A DNA stretch of 64,000 nt from Solimonas variicoloris DSM 15731 (GTDB lineage Bacteria; Pseudomonadota; Gammaproteobacteria; Nevskiales; Nevskiaceae), in contig NZ_KB907929.1 of the NCBI RefSeq assembly GCF_000382285.1, positions 232,020 through 296,019 of the forward strand. Direction: 5' to 3'. The translations under genes were made by a program, and so were the position numbers. Below, one piece after another: positions 34,893 to 43,917 of this stretch (the first letter of the stretch is position 1; each line of letters begins with the position of its first letter). The notes under the pieces were generated by a model. The model saw only the letters and a program-made list of their open reading frames with translations, had not been told where the DNA came from and made no database searches.

Positions 34893-35299
34893 GAGGCGGC
34901 TGCTCCGCGTGAGCGCCGGGTGGTCCAGTACCCAGACCGCGTGATGAGACGGTGCCCACCGAGCCAGGACGCTGCCAGCGGATGGCGCAGCGCCAGGCGC
35001 CACTGCAGTTGCCGGTACAGCCAGATGTCCGGGCGGCCGCGCTTCTGCCGGCGCAGGAAGCCGCCACCACCGAACACGCCAGCCGCCACGCCGGCCACGA
35101 TCAGGGTCGGCACCATGGCGACGCTGTGCGTGGCCCAGGCCAGCGGCACGCCGGCGATGAACCCCGCCACCGCGGACAGACCGGCGCAGATCCAGAGTTC
35201 GTCGGCGGTCAGGCCCCTCACCACCACGGGCTGCCGGTTCAGCCTGTGCGGCAGGAAGGTCACCAACCCGTCGCGCGCGATATCGTTCAAGGCAGCCAT
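34889..35299 (-). CDS. TIGR03750-type transfer protein (TraL/VirB3-like)
   Basis: A 136-aa protein starting MAALNDIARDGLVTFLPHRL. Two membrane segments lie at residues 35-75, followed by RGRPDIWLYRQLQWRLA, a family hallmark. It probably anchors VirB4. The C-terminal tail is basic. Confidence 0.9.
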   Translation of the reverse strand: MAALNDIARDGLVTFLPHRLNRQPVVVRGLTADELWICAGLSAVAGFIAGVPLAWATHSVAMVPTLIVAGVAAGVFGGGGFLRRQKRGRPDIWLYRQLQWRLALRHPLAASWLGGHRLITRSGYWTTRRSRGAAAS

Positions 35300-35305
35300 C
35301 GCCGC

Positions 35306-35665
35306 TCAGAGTACGCCGGTGGCCTTGGTCAGCAGCCAGATGCCGACCACCAGCAGGATCGCACCCACGGCCACGGTGAGGCCAAACTGGCCCCAGGTGG
35401 CGCGACCGGTATGGATTTCCGAGTAGCGCGTATAGGCGTGGTAGCACACACCGACGAACATCGAGGCGACCACGAGGAGCGCGATCAGCAGCACGATGTC
35501 GTAGCCGTAGTTCTGCAGCGTCTGCATGATGCCGCTGCCCTGGCCGCGCGAGGGGTCCTCGATGGTCGGCAAGCCCTGCGCCCGGGCCGCCAATGGCAAA
35601 CCCATCAGCATCAATGGCGCGAAGATGGTGGTGGCAACGCGATGGGGAATCGGATGGGTCTTCAT
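35306..35665 (-). CDS. TIGR03745-type membrane protein (candidate pilin)
   Basis: A 119-aa protein with a signal-like N terminus (TTIFAPLMLMGLPLAARAQ) and two helices (IVLLIALLVVASMFVGV and VAVGAILLVVGIWLL). The size and pattern fit a VirB2/TraA-like pilin. The 52-codon upstream extension is not coding. It lies 6 bases from the TIGR03750 gene. Confidence 0.9.
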   Translation of the reverse strand: MKTHPIPHRVATTIFAPLMLMGLPLAARAQGLPTIEDPSRGQGSGIMQTLQNYGYDIVLLIALLVVASMFVGVCYHAYTRYSEIHTGRATWGQFGLTVAVGAILLVVGIWLLTKATGVL

Positions 35666-35688
35666 GGCGGTAGGGCCTTTCGTGATGG

Positions 35689-35922
35689 TCAGGACAGGAG
35701 GAAATAGGTCAGCATCAGGTACATCGCGACGAATCGCACGACGACACCCAGGAACTGACGCTGGGACAGGCGTTGCTCGGCCCACCCGGTGTAGGCGGTA
35801 CGCATCGCCCACACGCCCCACAGGAGCAGGACGGCGAACACCAGGCCGAGAACCGCCGTGGCCACAGCGGCGGGGGCGAAGCCGCCATTGGCCTGGAAGG
35901 CGCTGACCTGGGCGGCGTTCAT
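35689..35922 (-). CDS. TIGR03758-type small membrane protein
   Basis: A 77-aa protein with two helices (VATAVLGLVFAVLLLWGVW and the C-terminal VRFVAMYLMLTYFLLS). It begins MNAAQVSAFQANGGF, as in the family. Its start overlaps the RAQPRD stop by ATGA. Role in the transfer apparatus unknown. Confidence 0.88.
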   Translation of the reverse strand: MNAAQVSAFQANGGFAPAAVATAVLGLVFAVLLLWGVWAMRTAYTGWAEQRLSQRQFLGVVVRFVAMYLMLTYFLLS

Positions 35923-36281
35923 TGGGGTGCCTCCTGGTCGGAGGGCGGGCTGGACTGGCGGTAGTCGCCGGACAGCTCGACCGGATCGCGCGGCTGGGCG
36001 CGCGGCGGCGTCAGGTAGTCCTGAATGCCCGCCCGAACGCGCTGGAGATCCTCGCGCAGGCGGCCATGGTCGAAGTGGTAGCGGGCGCGCGCCTGCGGAG
36101 CGGTATGGACGGCGTGCTCAGCGAGGCGGTCGATCAGGTCGATCTGGCGAACCAAGGCCGCAAGCTGCTCGCGTTCGATGGCTGCAGTGGATGCAATGGC
36201 CGGCTGCAATGAAGAGGTTGCGAGCAGAAGCAGCACTATCCAGCAATGCTGTCGACAAGCGCGGGGGCTGGTTGGGGGCAT
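35919..36281 (-). CDS. RAQPRD-family ICE protein
   Basis: A 120-aa exported protein. The signal peptide ends at about residue 30 (LLLLATSSLQPAIAS). The name-giving motif is present as PPRAQPRDPVELSG near residue 100. Function unknown, but a constant part of MPF_G operons. Upstream (to the right), the operon is interrupted by the defence-type island; it is normally preceded by TIGR03747. Confidence 0.92.
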   Translation of the reverse strand: MPPTSPRACRQHCWIVLLLLATSSLQPAIASTAAIEREQLAALVRQIDLIDRLAEHAVHTAPQARARYHFDHGRLREDLQRVRAGIQDYLTPPRAQPRDPVELSGDYRQSSPPSDQEAPQ

Positions 36282-36401
36282 CGTGCCTTCCTCGGTGAGG
36301 GAATGGCAGGATGCTGGGACACAGGGGTGCCCCGGGCAGCCAGGAATGGGATTTAGGTCGTCACCGGATTCCTACCGGGCAATGTCGATGCTGCTTGGAA
36401 G

Positions 36402-36839
36402 TCATGTCGCGGACTCTGCGGAATCACGAATTAAGACTGCGATCCGTTCGCTCGTGGCAATAGTTTTTGCTGTTGACGACAACTCGCATTCCCAGACGAC
36501 GAAGACTCGCCAGCCCAAGGCACGAAGCTCATCCACGGCCCGGATGTCACGGGCAACATTGTGTTGGAACTTCTCCAGCCAGAATGGGGTATTGCTCTTG
36601 GGAACGGTGGCTATCTTGCATCCCGGATGACGGTGCCAGAAGCAGCCATGGACAAAGACCACGACCTTGTAGCGAGGAAGAACAATATCTGGCTTTCCTG
36701 GTAGCTTTTTTTCGTGCAGCCTGTAGCGGAAGCCCATCCGATGCAGGGCCTTGCGCAGTGCAAGCTCCGGCTGGGTGTCCCTTCCCCGGATCCGCGACAT
36801 GCGCTCGGAGCGATCGGATGGGGAAAGGAAGTCGACCAT
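36402..36839 (-). CDS. vsr: Vsr very-short-patch-repair endonuclease
   Basis: A 145-aa enzyme that nicks 5' of T in T:G mismatches formed by deamination of 5-methylcytosine. Catalytic Asp51 in GKPDIVLP; His64, Cys66, His69, His71 and Cys74 in VHGCFWHRHPGC form the active site and zinc site; FWLEKFQHNVARD follows. It is the last gene of the operon, 11 bases behind the 1844-aa gene. Its partner is the cytosine methyltransferase four genes upstream. Confidence 0.95.
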   Translation of the reverse strand: MVDFLSPSDRSERMSRIRGRDTQPELALRKALHRMGFRYRLHEKKLPGKPDIVLPRYKVVVFVHGCFWHRHPGCKIATVPKSNTPFWLEKFQHNVARDIRAVDELRALGWRVFVVWECELSSTAKTIATSERIAVLIRDSAESAT

Positions 36840-36850
36840 GCTGGTTCAGC

Positions 36851-39800
36851 TCAAGGTTTCTTGTCCAATTCGTAGAAAGGCAACCCACGAATCACTTCCC
36901 CGGATGAGTCGAACGACTTGTAGAGGCAATGATGGTTTGGCAATGTCTTCACGCGTTCGGAAAGGTCTCCTAGGTCCGAGGTGAATCCCAGCGAGCCTAG
37001 CTCGGCTGGCGTGACATTGGGGACCTTGTGTATGAACCATGTCAGCAATGGCTCCTTGTAGTCGGTAGTACTTGCCTTGAAGTGCCGAAGGTATTGGGAT
37101 GCCAGGATAACCCCGGCCCCGAATTCTCGGCCTTGCAGCAATAGTTTGCGCAATACGTCGAATTCGTAGCGCATGATGTTGTCGGCTTCATCGACCAATA
37201 GGTATGAGTCAATCACCCGAAGCTGTGGATCGCTTCCCTGGAAGGGACGCTTTGGTGTCTTGAGCATGTTCTCGTAGAACATGTTCAGCATGATGGCCAC
37301 GAGCATGTTCTTGCTCCTGTCGTCTTGCCCCATTGCATCCAGGGAAATAACGACTATGCCATCGAGGAAAGCATCGAAGGTCTTTGTCTTGGCAGGGTCC
37401 TTCTCGAATACCTCCATGTCCACGAGGTCGTCGATGATCGCCATCGGCGAATCCGACTTGCCATTCAATAGCGCCCGGTACTCGGAATGAATGTCGTAAA
37501 TTGTTGGCTGGCGACCCTCTATCGAACATGTCTCGTAGGCATTGCGGACAGCGCCCTTGAGCTTGTCTCGCTGCACGGGCCCAATGCCGGAATAGACCTT
37601 GTCGAGGACATCGGCGAAGAAGCGGAACCGATCCAGCCAAGGTGCCATGGATTCGCCGATGGAGGAGGTGTCGAATAGGTTGAGTGGCAAGCGTGATGGC
37701 TTTACGACACGGGCACCAGTTGCATTGACGAATTCCGGGCTGCTGTAGTCTCGCTTGTAGTCGAATATCAGGAACCGTGGCTTGATTCCTCGATTTTCTG
37801 CGCTTGAGGTTGCTATCTGGAAGATCAGGGATTTCAGTAGCTGCGTCTTCCCTGTGCCGAGGTCTCCAACGACGCCGATGTTGAGCTGGTTGAGTCTCGT
37901 GTCCGATATGTTCAACGATAGTTGGCGAGGTTCGAAGCCATCGATGGTCCTGCCGACTGAAAGCAAGATGCCGCTGCCTTGTTCTTCAGACGGCGGCATC
38001 GATGTATCCGGGGAGGCGGACGCATCGACAGCCCTGTCGCCCTTGGTTTCCTCAGTGGAGGCACCTGCAGGGCTTGACGTTGTGATGGTGTCTGGCTCGG
38101 CAGGTGCACTGTCGTCACCATCGCTTGACCCCGGGTTCGTGGGGCCGGGCGAGACGCTCGTCGTGGAAGTGGTGATGGCAGTGTCCAGCGATGGCATCAG
38201 CCGCCAGTCACCAACCTTGGACCGAACTGCCTCGTAGAACTCCTGGGGGTCGCCTCCAACGATTTTCCCTGCATCCTTGGGGGAAATTGAAATGCTTTCG
38301 CTGAAGCCATCTCCATCGTGGTCGTGTGCATCGCTGAGTGGCGTCCCGTCGACGACTAGCAATCGTCCCGATTCATCTATCGTGATCGATGAATCAGGAG
38401 CAAGTATTTCTGCAGCAATGCGCTCGTGGTAGCCGGACCAGCGTTCCGTTTGGGTGGAAACAAGTTCATGCTGGCTATATACGCGCAGCCCGAACCCTAT
38501 CATCGAAAGCAGCAGGTGCTGGTAGGCAAGCTTCCAGGCGGTGGATTTCGCAGACTGGTCGACCATGGCCTTGAGCAACGTAGTCAAGGCACGTGCCTGG
38601 GCAAGTGCTTCCTTCGCCTCTCCTGGGGGAAATCCGCTACCTTGGTTCCTGAACTTCACTTCGATTGGCGTGAGGTGCAGGCGAACCCCGGCTTCGGTTG
38701 CACGAATCCCGATGACAAGCAGGTCGGGGCGAGACAAGGACGTCTCCTTCTTATCCCGTTCCAGCGATCTGGACAGGTCTGCCAGGTAGCTCCGGAATGG
38801 GTCGACGGGAATGATCAAGGCCATGGACAAGTCATCCTGCGTACCCGACAGCACGGGCAGCAAGCTGTCCTTGTTTCCTTCTGTGCGGAACTGGTCTTGC
38901 AGGAGACGGACGGCCACGAATAGTCCCAGATCTCCAGTGGCGCCCGTGTCGTCGCCCGAAAGTCCTCGTACCGTTGGTATTCCACGCCTGGCTACCTCGA
39001 GCAAGATTTGCTCTACCTGCGACTGGTCGAGTCCCTCGCAACCCGGCAATGGACACAGTACCCGTCCTAGTGCATCACGGTCAGCATCCCTTACCTGCGA
39101 TAGGAGGTAGTAGCCACTGGTATCCCCAGCCCTGTGGGAATAGGAAGGCAGGTCATAGTCCCAAAGGTACGTACCCTTGATCCAGCCACCAAGGAAGCAG
39201 GCGGGGTCAATGGCGGAGGATGATACGGCGACAAAGCTAGCGCATTGATCTTCCAGCATGCTGGAGACGGCATGTACATTGGGGGAAAACTGCAGTCCGA
39301 TGGCCTTGTCTTGTCCGCTCTCTACGAGGGTGATGCAATTGGCAATCTTGTTGCAGAACACGTCTCCGGCAGGTGGTATGGGGAGTGACTGCCTGGATTC
39401 ACTCAGGAACGAGCCATGCAGTTGCCTCCTGATCCTGTGGCGCACGAGTCCGCCGAGTCCTAGCGGAGATCGCATGCCGACAGGCCTTGACTCTGGCTGT
39501 GCAGAATCAAGCTGGGCAATGATGCCGAGGTCTGGCCTTGTTCCATGAGGTTGTCGCTCGAACCAGCGGACACGGTTCCCCGTGTCTTCCGACAGGTTCG
39601 CAATCATGGCCTGGTCCGGGCGCGAACTTTCTGGCCTGGTATCGAAGACCTCGATCATTCTGGGGCCTACGCCCCGTTGCAAGCCCTTCTCCTCGCCACG
39701 CCCGAATCGCCAGGAACACCATGTGGCGAGGCCCTCGTTGCAGGCGTCCGTCGCTCCGCCTCCGCTGGAGACGACAAGGCCAATGATAGGCTTGGCGGCG

Positions 39801-42385
39801 AGAAGGTCGGAGACATCCTCTAGCGAACGGGCAACCTGGGCAGGACTGAATCCACTCGAAATACCGCCTACGATTAGTCCTAGTGAATCGTCGAATGGAG
39901 CTTTCCTTGACTTGCCTGAAATCTGGTCCAGGCGCTTGCCATTCCATAGGACCGACCAATAGTCGGAGTTGCATTCGACGGAAAGGAATGCAACTCGGTC
40001 TATGCCGGTGGGCCCTCCCGGAGACTGTAGTGGCATTTCCAGGATGTCGGGTATGCAGTCTGGGTCCAGTATGCTGGCAGCAGGGCAAGGTCGGGGTTCG
40101 TCACCTTCCACCGCCTCGTACAGTATTTTCTGTGCGAGGCAATGCCATGCGAGTCGCAACGGGTGCAATGGGGAAAGAATGATTGCATCTGGAATCCTTG
40201 CCAGCGTGCGTCCATCTGCCTCCCTTGGGCATACGGCGATAAGGTCCACCCAGCAGGCAACATCGCGATCGGCCGTAATCCAGGCCATGTACGCATCTAG
40301 GTAGGCTTCGACTTGTTCCAGGAAACTAGGGTCGCGCAACAGCCATTTCCCAAGGGGGGATGACTCGACCAGTCCCATGCCGTCGCTTGTTTCCCTTATT
40401 CGCTTGGCAATTTCTTCACGAGCGTCGACGAATCCCTTTGGGGGAATAAACAATCCTGCCGGAGGCCGTGGGTCGTGCAGGAAGCGTGCTTGCGAAAGAA
40501 TCGGGCCAACCTGGGAGTCCCAGTCTGGAGAGGCCCACTTGCTGGCATAGTCGTCGGATATGACTACGGGAATGAATGACTTGGCGACTGAATTCTCGTC
40601 AAGCATCCATGACTGCATGGCAGATAGTCGAGCATGACGATCCAACTGCACTACTGCCTTCGTATCGAACTTCTCGACCGGGCGTCTATTGAGCTTGATG
40701 AGTCGCTCGAACTCGCTCCTGCAGCCTTCTTCCTTGGCTTCCTCGCAGGTGATGAACACCCTGCATATTTCATCCGTGTTGCTGCCATCCTTCTGGAAGG
40801 AGATCTCCAGCTGATACTTCTCTTCGGCGTCGATCTCGACTTGATATATCCCTTGCTTGGCCTCGTGAAGGGTGAGTTCTTCGGGAGCATCGGCCATCGA
40901 TTCAGTTGCGTCGTCCGGAATTCCTTCGGCCTTTGTCACCTGGGTGCCAGGAGTGACGAAGATCAGGAGTTCATATCGGCCGGAGCCGGGCAAGGAGAGT
41001 GCGGATTCCCAGTCTGCCCCGGCATTCCCCTTGCGAGGTTTCTTGGGCGGGGTGAACTTGGTAGCCATCCGGGACACGACTAGGATGCCGGGTAGCCAGC
41101 TTGCCAGGGAAACTACCTTGGCTGTCGCAGGTTTCCTTCCGCTGGCTGCCACCTTGTAGCTGATAGGTGATCTTTGGCCGCTTGCGGGTGGTTTGTCGGA
41201 ATGTTGGATAGCGCCATCGACTGGGATTTGAATGCCAGTCCTGCCATGGGAACCCCCGGTCAGGAAAACGTCGACTGGAGTGCCAGTGGCATCTGGTCCG
41301 GTCGATATCGATAGTTCCACGCCTGCTTGTACGATAGACGGTGTTCCACGCACTGCGTGGAAAATGGCATTGGAGCAATCGATGGAAAGGTCTCCGCTGG
41401 TTTCATCAGGCTCATCAGCAAGGAGTTCCGACCAACACTGGCATGTCAATGTGGTCCACCATGACTCGGGCTTTTCAAGTTCGAGGCCATCCGAAGGCAA
41501 GTAGAACGCAGGCATCGAGCGCTCGAATGCCGTAGACACCTGGCAAGTGTGTTCTACGTGGGAAAGGAAGCCAGAAAGGGCTTCCCTTGTCGCATCAGTA
41601 GCCTGGTCGGCGAGTCTCCTTACCCCCGTCCTGAAGCCATCCGCCATCTCGTCGGCAATCTTGTCCTGTATGCGCATTTGGAGTTTTGCGGATACGCTTC
41701 CATCTTGCATCGGTGGAAAGCCGCAAGCGAGTGCGAGGGCCGACCCAGGCGGTAGTTCCTTGGTGTCCTTGTTGATCGAGTAGATTCGGGATAGCAAGCG
41801 CCATGCAGCAATCCGTAGGCCCTCGCTGGGGTCCACTTCGTCGACAGCCATTGCCGCCCGCTTGACCATTGCCCTTGAATCATCGAGGGAATCGCTGCCT
41901 ATCCCTGCATCACCGAGGCCCTTGTCGACCAGATCCTGGACAAAGCCGTCATCCCACCACTCCTCGAACGTCGCATGACCGGTATTGCTTGATGCGCTGA
42001 TGCCGAATTCGTCGGTCGTGGATGCAACTGACCTACTGCTATGTTGCCCCGGTGGGAGCAAGGCGACGAAACTGGCCGAGTTTGGATCATTCCGGATATG
42101 CAGGAGATGGTTCTCGTCGCATTCCCCGGAGTCTCCTATCCCAGGGTTTGCCTGCACCGCCGGGAGAACCAGCAATACAGGTATTTTCTTGGCCGCGCCA
42201 TGCGCGTCGATTTCGATCCGTATGCCACCATCGACGGCCAGTGCACCGAACACCTGTTCCAGGATTTCCAGTGGGGGGCCGTGGAAAATAAACCTGGATT
42301 CAAGCTTGTCGCCCGATTGTCCAGTCACGGCTCCCTGGACCTTTTCCTGGACAAGTTTCGCCAGGATTTCTACGAGTCTATTCAT
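36851..42385 (-). CDS. Giant DptH-like protein: PD-(D/E)XK-like motif and HerA/FtsK ATPase
   Basis: An 1844-aa protein. Residues 1-150 hold a conserved-looking start (GDSGECDENHLLHIRN, then LLPPGQHSSRS). The middle part is unassigned. At about residues 1220-1244 a PD...EVK arrangement (RPDLLVIGI, then TPIEVKFRN) fits a PD-(D/E)XK nuclease core. A Ser/Thr/Asp-rich linker spans about 1405-1475. From about 1480 a HerA/FtsK-type ATPase follows, with Walker A GDLGTGKTQ (from about 1507) and Walker B SYLLVDEADN (about 1727). Order and size match DptH/SspH of phosphorothioation restriction. Its start overlaps the 511-aa gene by ATGA. G+C is lower than that of the ICE genes around it. Confidence 0.75.
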   Translation of the reverse strand: MNRLVEILAKLVQEKVQGAVTGQSGDKLESRFIFHGPPLEILEQVFGALAVDGGIRIEIDAHGAAKKIPVLLVLPAVQANPGIGDSGECDENHLLHIRNDPNSASFVALLPPGQHSSRSVASTTDEFGISASSNTGHATFEEWWDDGFVQDLVDKGLGDAGIGSDSLDDSRAMVKRAAMAVDEVDPSEGLRIAAWRLLSRIYSINKDTKELPPGSALALACGFPPMQDGSVSAKLQMRIQDKIADEMADGFRTGVRRLADQATDATREALSGFLSHVEHTCQVSTAFERSMPAFYLPSDGLELEKPESWWTTLTCQCWSELLADEPDETSGDLSIDCSNAIFHAVRGTPSIVQAGVELSISTGPDATGTPVDVFLTGGSHGRTGIQIPVDGAIQHSDKPPASGQRSPISYKVAASGRKPATAKVVSLASWLPGILVVSRMATKFTPPKKPRKGNAGADWESALSLPGSGRYELLIFVTPGTQVTKAEGIPDDATESMADAPEELTLHEAKQGIYQVEIDAEEKYQLEISFQKDGSNTDEICRVFITCEEAKEEGCRSEFERLIKLNRRPVEKFDTKAVVQLDRHARLSAMQSWMLDENSVAKSFIPVVISDDYASKWASPDWDSQVGPILSQARFLHDPRPPAGLFIPPKGFVDAREEIAKRIRETSDGMGLVESSPLGKWLLRDPSFLEQVEAYLDAYMAWITADRDVACWVDLIAVCPREADGRTLARIPDAIILSPLHPLRLAWHCLAQKILYEAVEGDEPRPCPAASILDPDCIPDILEMPLQSPGGPTGIDRVAFLSVECNSDYWSVLWNGKRLDQISGKSRKAPFDDSLGLIVGGISSGFSPAQVARSLEDVSDLLAAKPIIGLVVSSGGGATDACNEGLATWCSWRFGRGEEKGLQRGVGPRMIEVFDTRPESSRPDQAMIANLSEDTGNRVRWFERQPHGTRPDLGIIAQLDSAQPESRPVGMRSPLGLGGLVRHRIRRQLHGSFLSESRQSLPIPPAGDVFCNKIANCITLVESGQDKAIGLQFSPNVHAVSSMLEDQCASFVAVSSSAIDPACFLGGWIKGTYLWDYDLPSYSHRAGDTSGYYLLSQVRDADRDALGRVLCPLPGCEGLDQSQVEQILLEVARRGIPTVRGLSGDDTGATGDLGLFVAVRLLQDQFRTEGNKDSLLPVLSGTQDDLSMALIIPVDPFRSYLADLSRSLERDKKETSLSRPDLLVIGIRATEAGVRLHLTPIEVKFRNQGSGFPPGEAKEALAQARALTTLLKAMVDQSAKSTAWKLAYQHLLLSMIGFGLRVYSQHELVSTQTERWSGYHERIAAEILAPDSSITIDESGRLLVVDGTPLSDAHDHDGDGFSESISISPKDAGKIVGGDPQEFYEAVRSKVGDWRLMPSLDTAITTSTTSVSPGPTNPGSSDGDDSAPAEPDTITTSSPAGASTEETKGDRAVDASASPDTSMPPSEEQGSGILLSVGRTIDGFEPRQLSLNISDTRLNQLNIGVVGDLGTGKTQLLKSLIFQIATSSAENRGIKPRFLIFDYKRDYSSPEFVNATGARVVKPSRLPLNLFDTSSIGESMAPWLDRFRFFADVLDKVYSGIGPVQRDKLKGAVRNAYETCSIEGRQPTIYDIHSEYRALLNGKSDSPMAIIDDLVDMEVFEKDPAKTKTFDAFLDGIVVISLDAMGQDDRSKNMLVAIMLNMFYENMLKTPKRPFQGSDPQLRVIDSYLLVDEADNIMRYEFDVLRKLLLQGREFGAGVILASQYLRHFKASTTDYKEPLLTWFIHKVPNVTPAELGSLGFTSDLGDLSERVKTLPNHHCLYKSFDSSGEVIRGLPFYELDKKP

Positions 42386-43917
42386 TCTTTCTTGTCCAAG
42401 GACTGGTTGCTTGAGGGGAACGGTGGTAGCAAGAGCATTCCGCTTTCTGCATCCGGGCTATCGAGTACGAGTCCGAGCATCCGGAGTTGCTGGCCCAGGT
42501 CATTCCTTGCGATGTCATGCCTATCAATGACGACACCATAGGCCGCTAGATGCTGTTCGAGGCGATGGATCGATCGAGGTCCTCCCATGCCTGCCAGTGA
42601 GCAATGGACCAAGGCAAGAATCGATACAGGGCCAAGCGCAACTATCCATGGGCTCGATGGGCTGCTTCCCCTTTTCTTGAGTACGTAGCCTTGGTCATAC
42701 CCCCTAAGCAATTGGGATGCTGTCTGCCGCTGCCCCAATGCATGCCTGGAAAACTCCAGGATGTTCGCTCCGATTCCCTTCTTGCAGTTCAATGCACGTG
42801 CTTCCCTTTCGCGCAGGTCGGAGAACGTCATGCGCACGCCCATGGCATCGAGGGCACCACGGTTTTCCCGGACATGGGTGCATAGCTGGGCTATGCCAGC
42901 GCTCGAGGACAGGCTTCCATGGAAGGGAAGGCCTGCTTCCTCCAACGACCATAGGAGCGTATTAATGCCGAGACGCGCCGTCAGGTAGGCAGACGCCTTG
43001 TCCTTGAGGCCGTGGAGGGCCTTCCCGCCATACGTCATGTACTGTGGATTCTTGGGGAATACGAGATCACGTACATCTTCCGTTCCAGACGGGCCGTTGC
43101 CGTCGACAGCCTCTAGGAGGCAACGCCAGATGCGCGACTGGACATCGCATAACCATGTGACATGCGAAACTGCAGAAAGCCTCAGGATGGCTTCGAGTAG
43201 GCTTGTCCATTGCCTGCGGGTCATCGAGGGCTTCGCCTTCATGATCGCACGTAGGTCACTGGCAAATTGCCGCGCAGGCATGAAAGGCACGCCTTCGAAA
43301 TCGTCGATGGAGAAGTTCGCAACGTCTTGCGGATCCACCTTCGCCAGTTCCCATTTCGGGGAGGCGCCCCAGGAGGATGTTTCCTGCTCCAGCCAACGGG
43401 CGAAGACATCATCGTCTTCGCCGACTTCGAGTGCAGAGAAAAGCTCCTTCCAAAGGGAAAGTGCAGTGTCGTGGTCCCTGGATCCCAGCCATGCCATGCG
43501 CCGCACAAGGCTACCTGCAGGCCAGGAATTGCTGCTTAGTCGCGCCGAGCCGGAGAAAACCGACAATGAAGGAACGAGTGGCGTAACTTGGAGGAACCGC
43601 TTGGAGGATTGGTTCGGTAGCTTGGGGCTTTCCAGTACTCCGTGCAGGACGCCACTCCATGCGTCGGCGTCAAGTATGGCTCCATCAGGAATGGCTTGTT
43701 GCTTGTCATGGAGCTTGCGAAGCTTGCCTTCAAGGTCGCGCCCAGCCTTTGGTACGCCTCCTTCGCTAATGGAGTCGAATCCAATGGTGCGATAGAGGGA
43801 GGCCACCAGTACTTCCGAGCTGGCATATTCCGGTGCTGGACTGATGGCTAGTGCCGACTCCTTGTAGGTCTGGTGGGACTTCTGCCACGGGGATTGCTTG
43901 AATTCGGCTAGCGTCAT
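42382..43917 (-). CDS. DptG-position protein of unknown fold
   Basis: A 511-aa soluble protein between the two ATPases. I recognise no catalytic motif. It opens with MTLAEFKQSPWQKSHQTYK. The last 80 residues (AYGVVIDRHDIARNDLGQQL, then LGLVLDSPDAESGMLLLP) look like a winged-helix end, as in DptG-type proteins, but this is weak. The ATG at 43917 was chosen because it overlaps the upstream stop as ATGA; the downstream end overlaps the 1844-aa gene the same way. The three proteins are therefore made together and probably form one complex. Confidence 0.7.
   Translation of the reverse strand: MTLAEFKQSPWQKSHQTYKESALAISPAPEYASSEVLVASLYRTIGFDSISEGGVPKAGRDLEGKLRKLHDKQQAIPDGAILDADAWSGVLHGVLESPKLPNQSSKRFLQVTPLVPSLSVFSGSARLSSNSWPAGSLVRRMAWLGSRDHDTALSLWKELFSALEVGEDDDVFARWLEQETSSWGASPKWELAKVDPQDVANFSIDDFEGVPFMPARQFASDLRAIMKAKPSMTRRQWTSLLEAILRLSAVSHVTWLCDVQSRIWRCLLEAVDGNGPSGTEDVRDLVFPKNPQYMTYGGKALHGLKDKASAYLTARLGINTLLWSLEEAGLPFHGSLSSSAGIAQLCTHVRENRGALDAMGVRMTFSDLREREARALNCKKGIGANILEFSRHALGQRQTASQLLRGYDQGYVLKKRGSSPSSPWIVALGPVSILALVHCSLAGMGGPRSIHRLEQHLAAYGVVIDRHDIARNDLGQQLRMLGLVLDSPDAESGMLLLPPFPSSNQSLDKKE

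Noticed and set aside
34893..35447. N-terminal extension of the TIGR03746 protein
   Set aside because: Overlaps TIGR03750 and TIGR03745 in another frame; the family start and an ATGA overlap place the true start at 34892.
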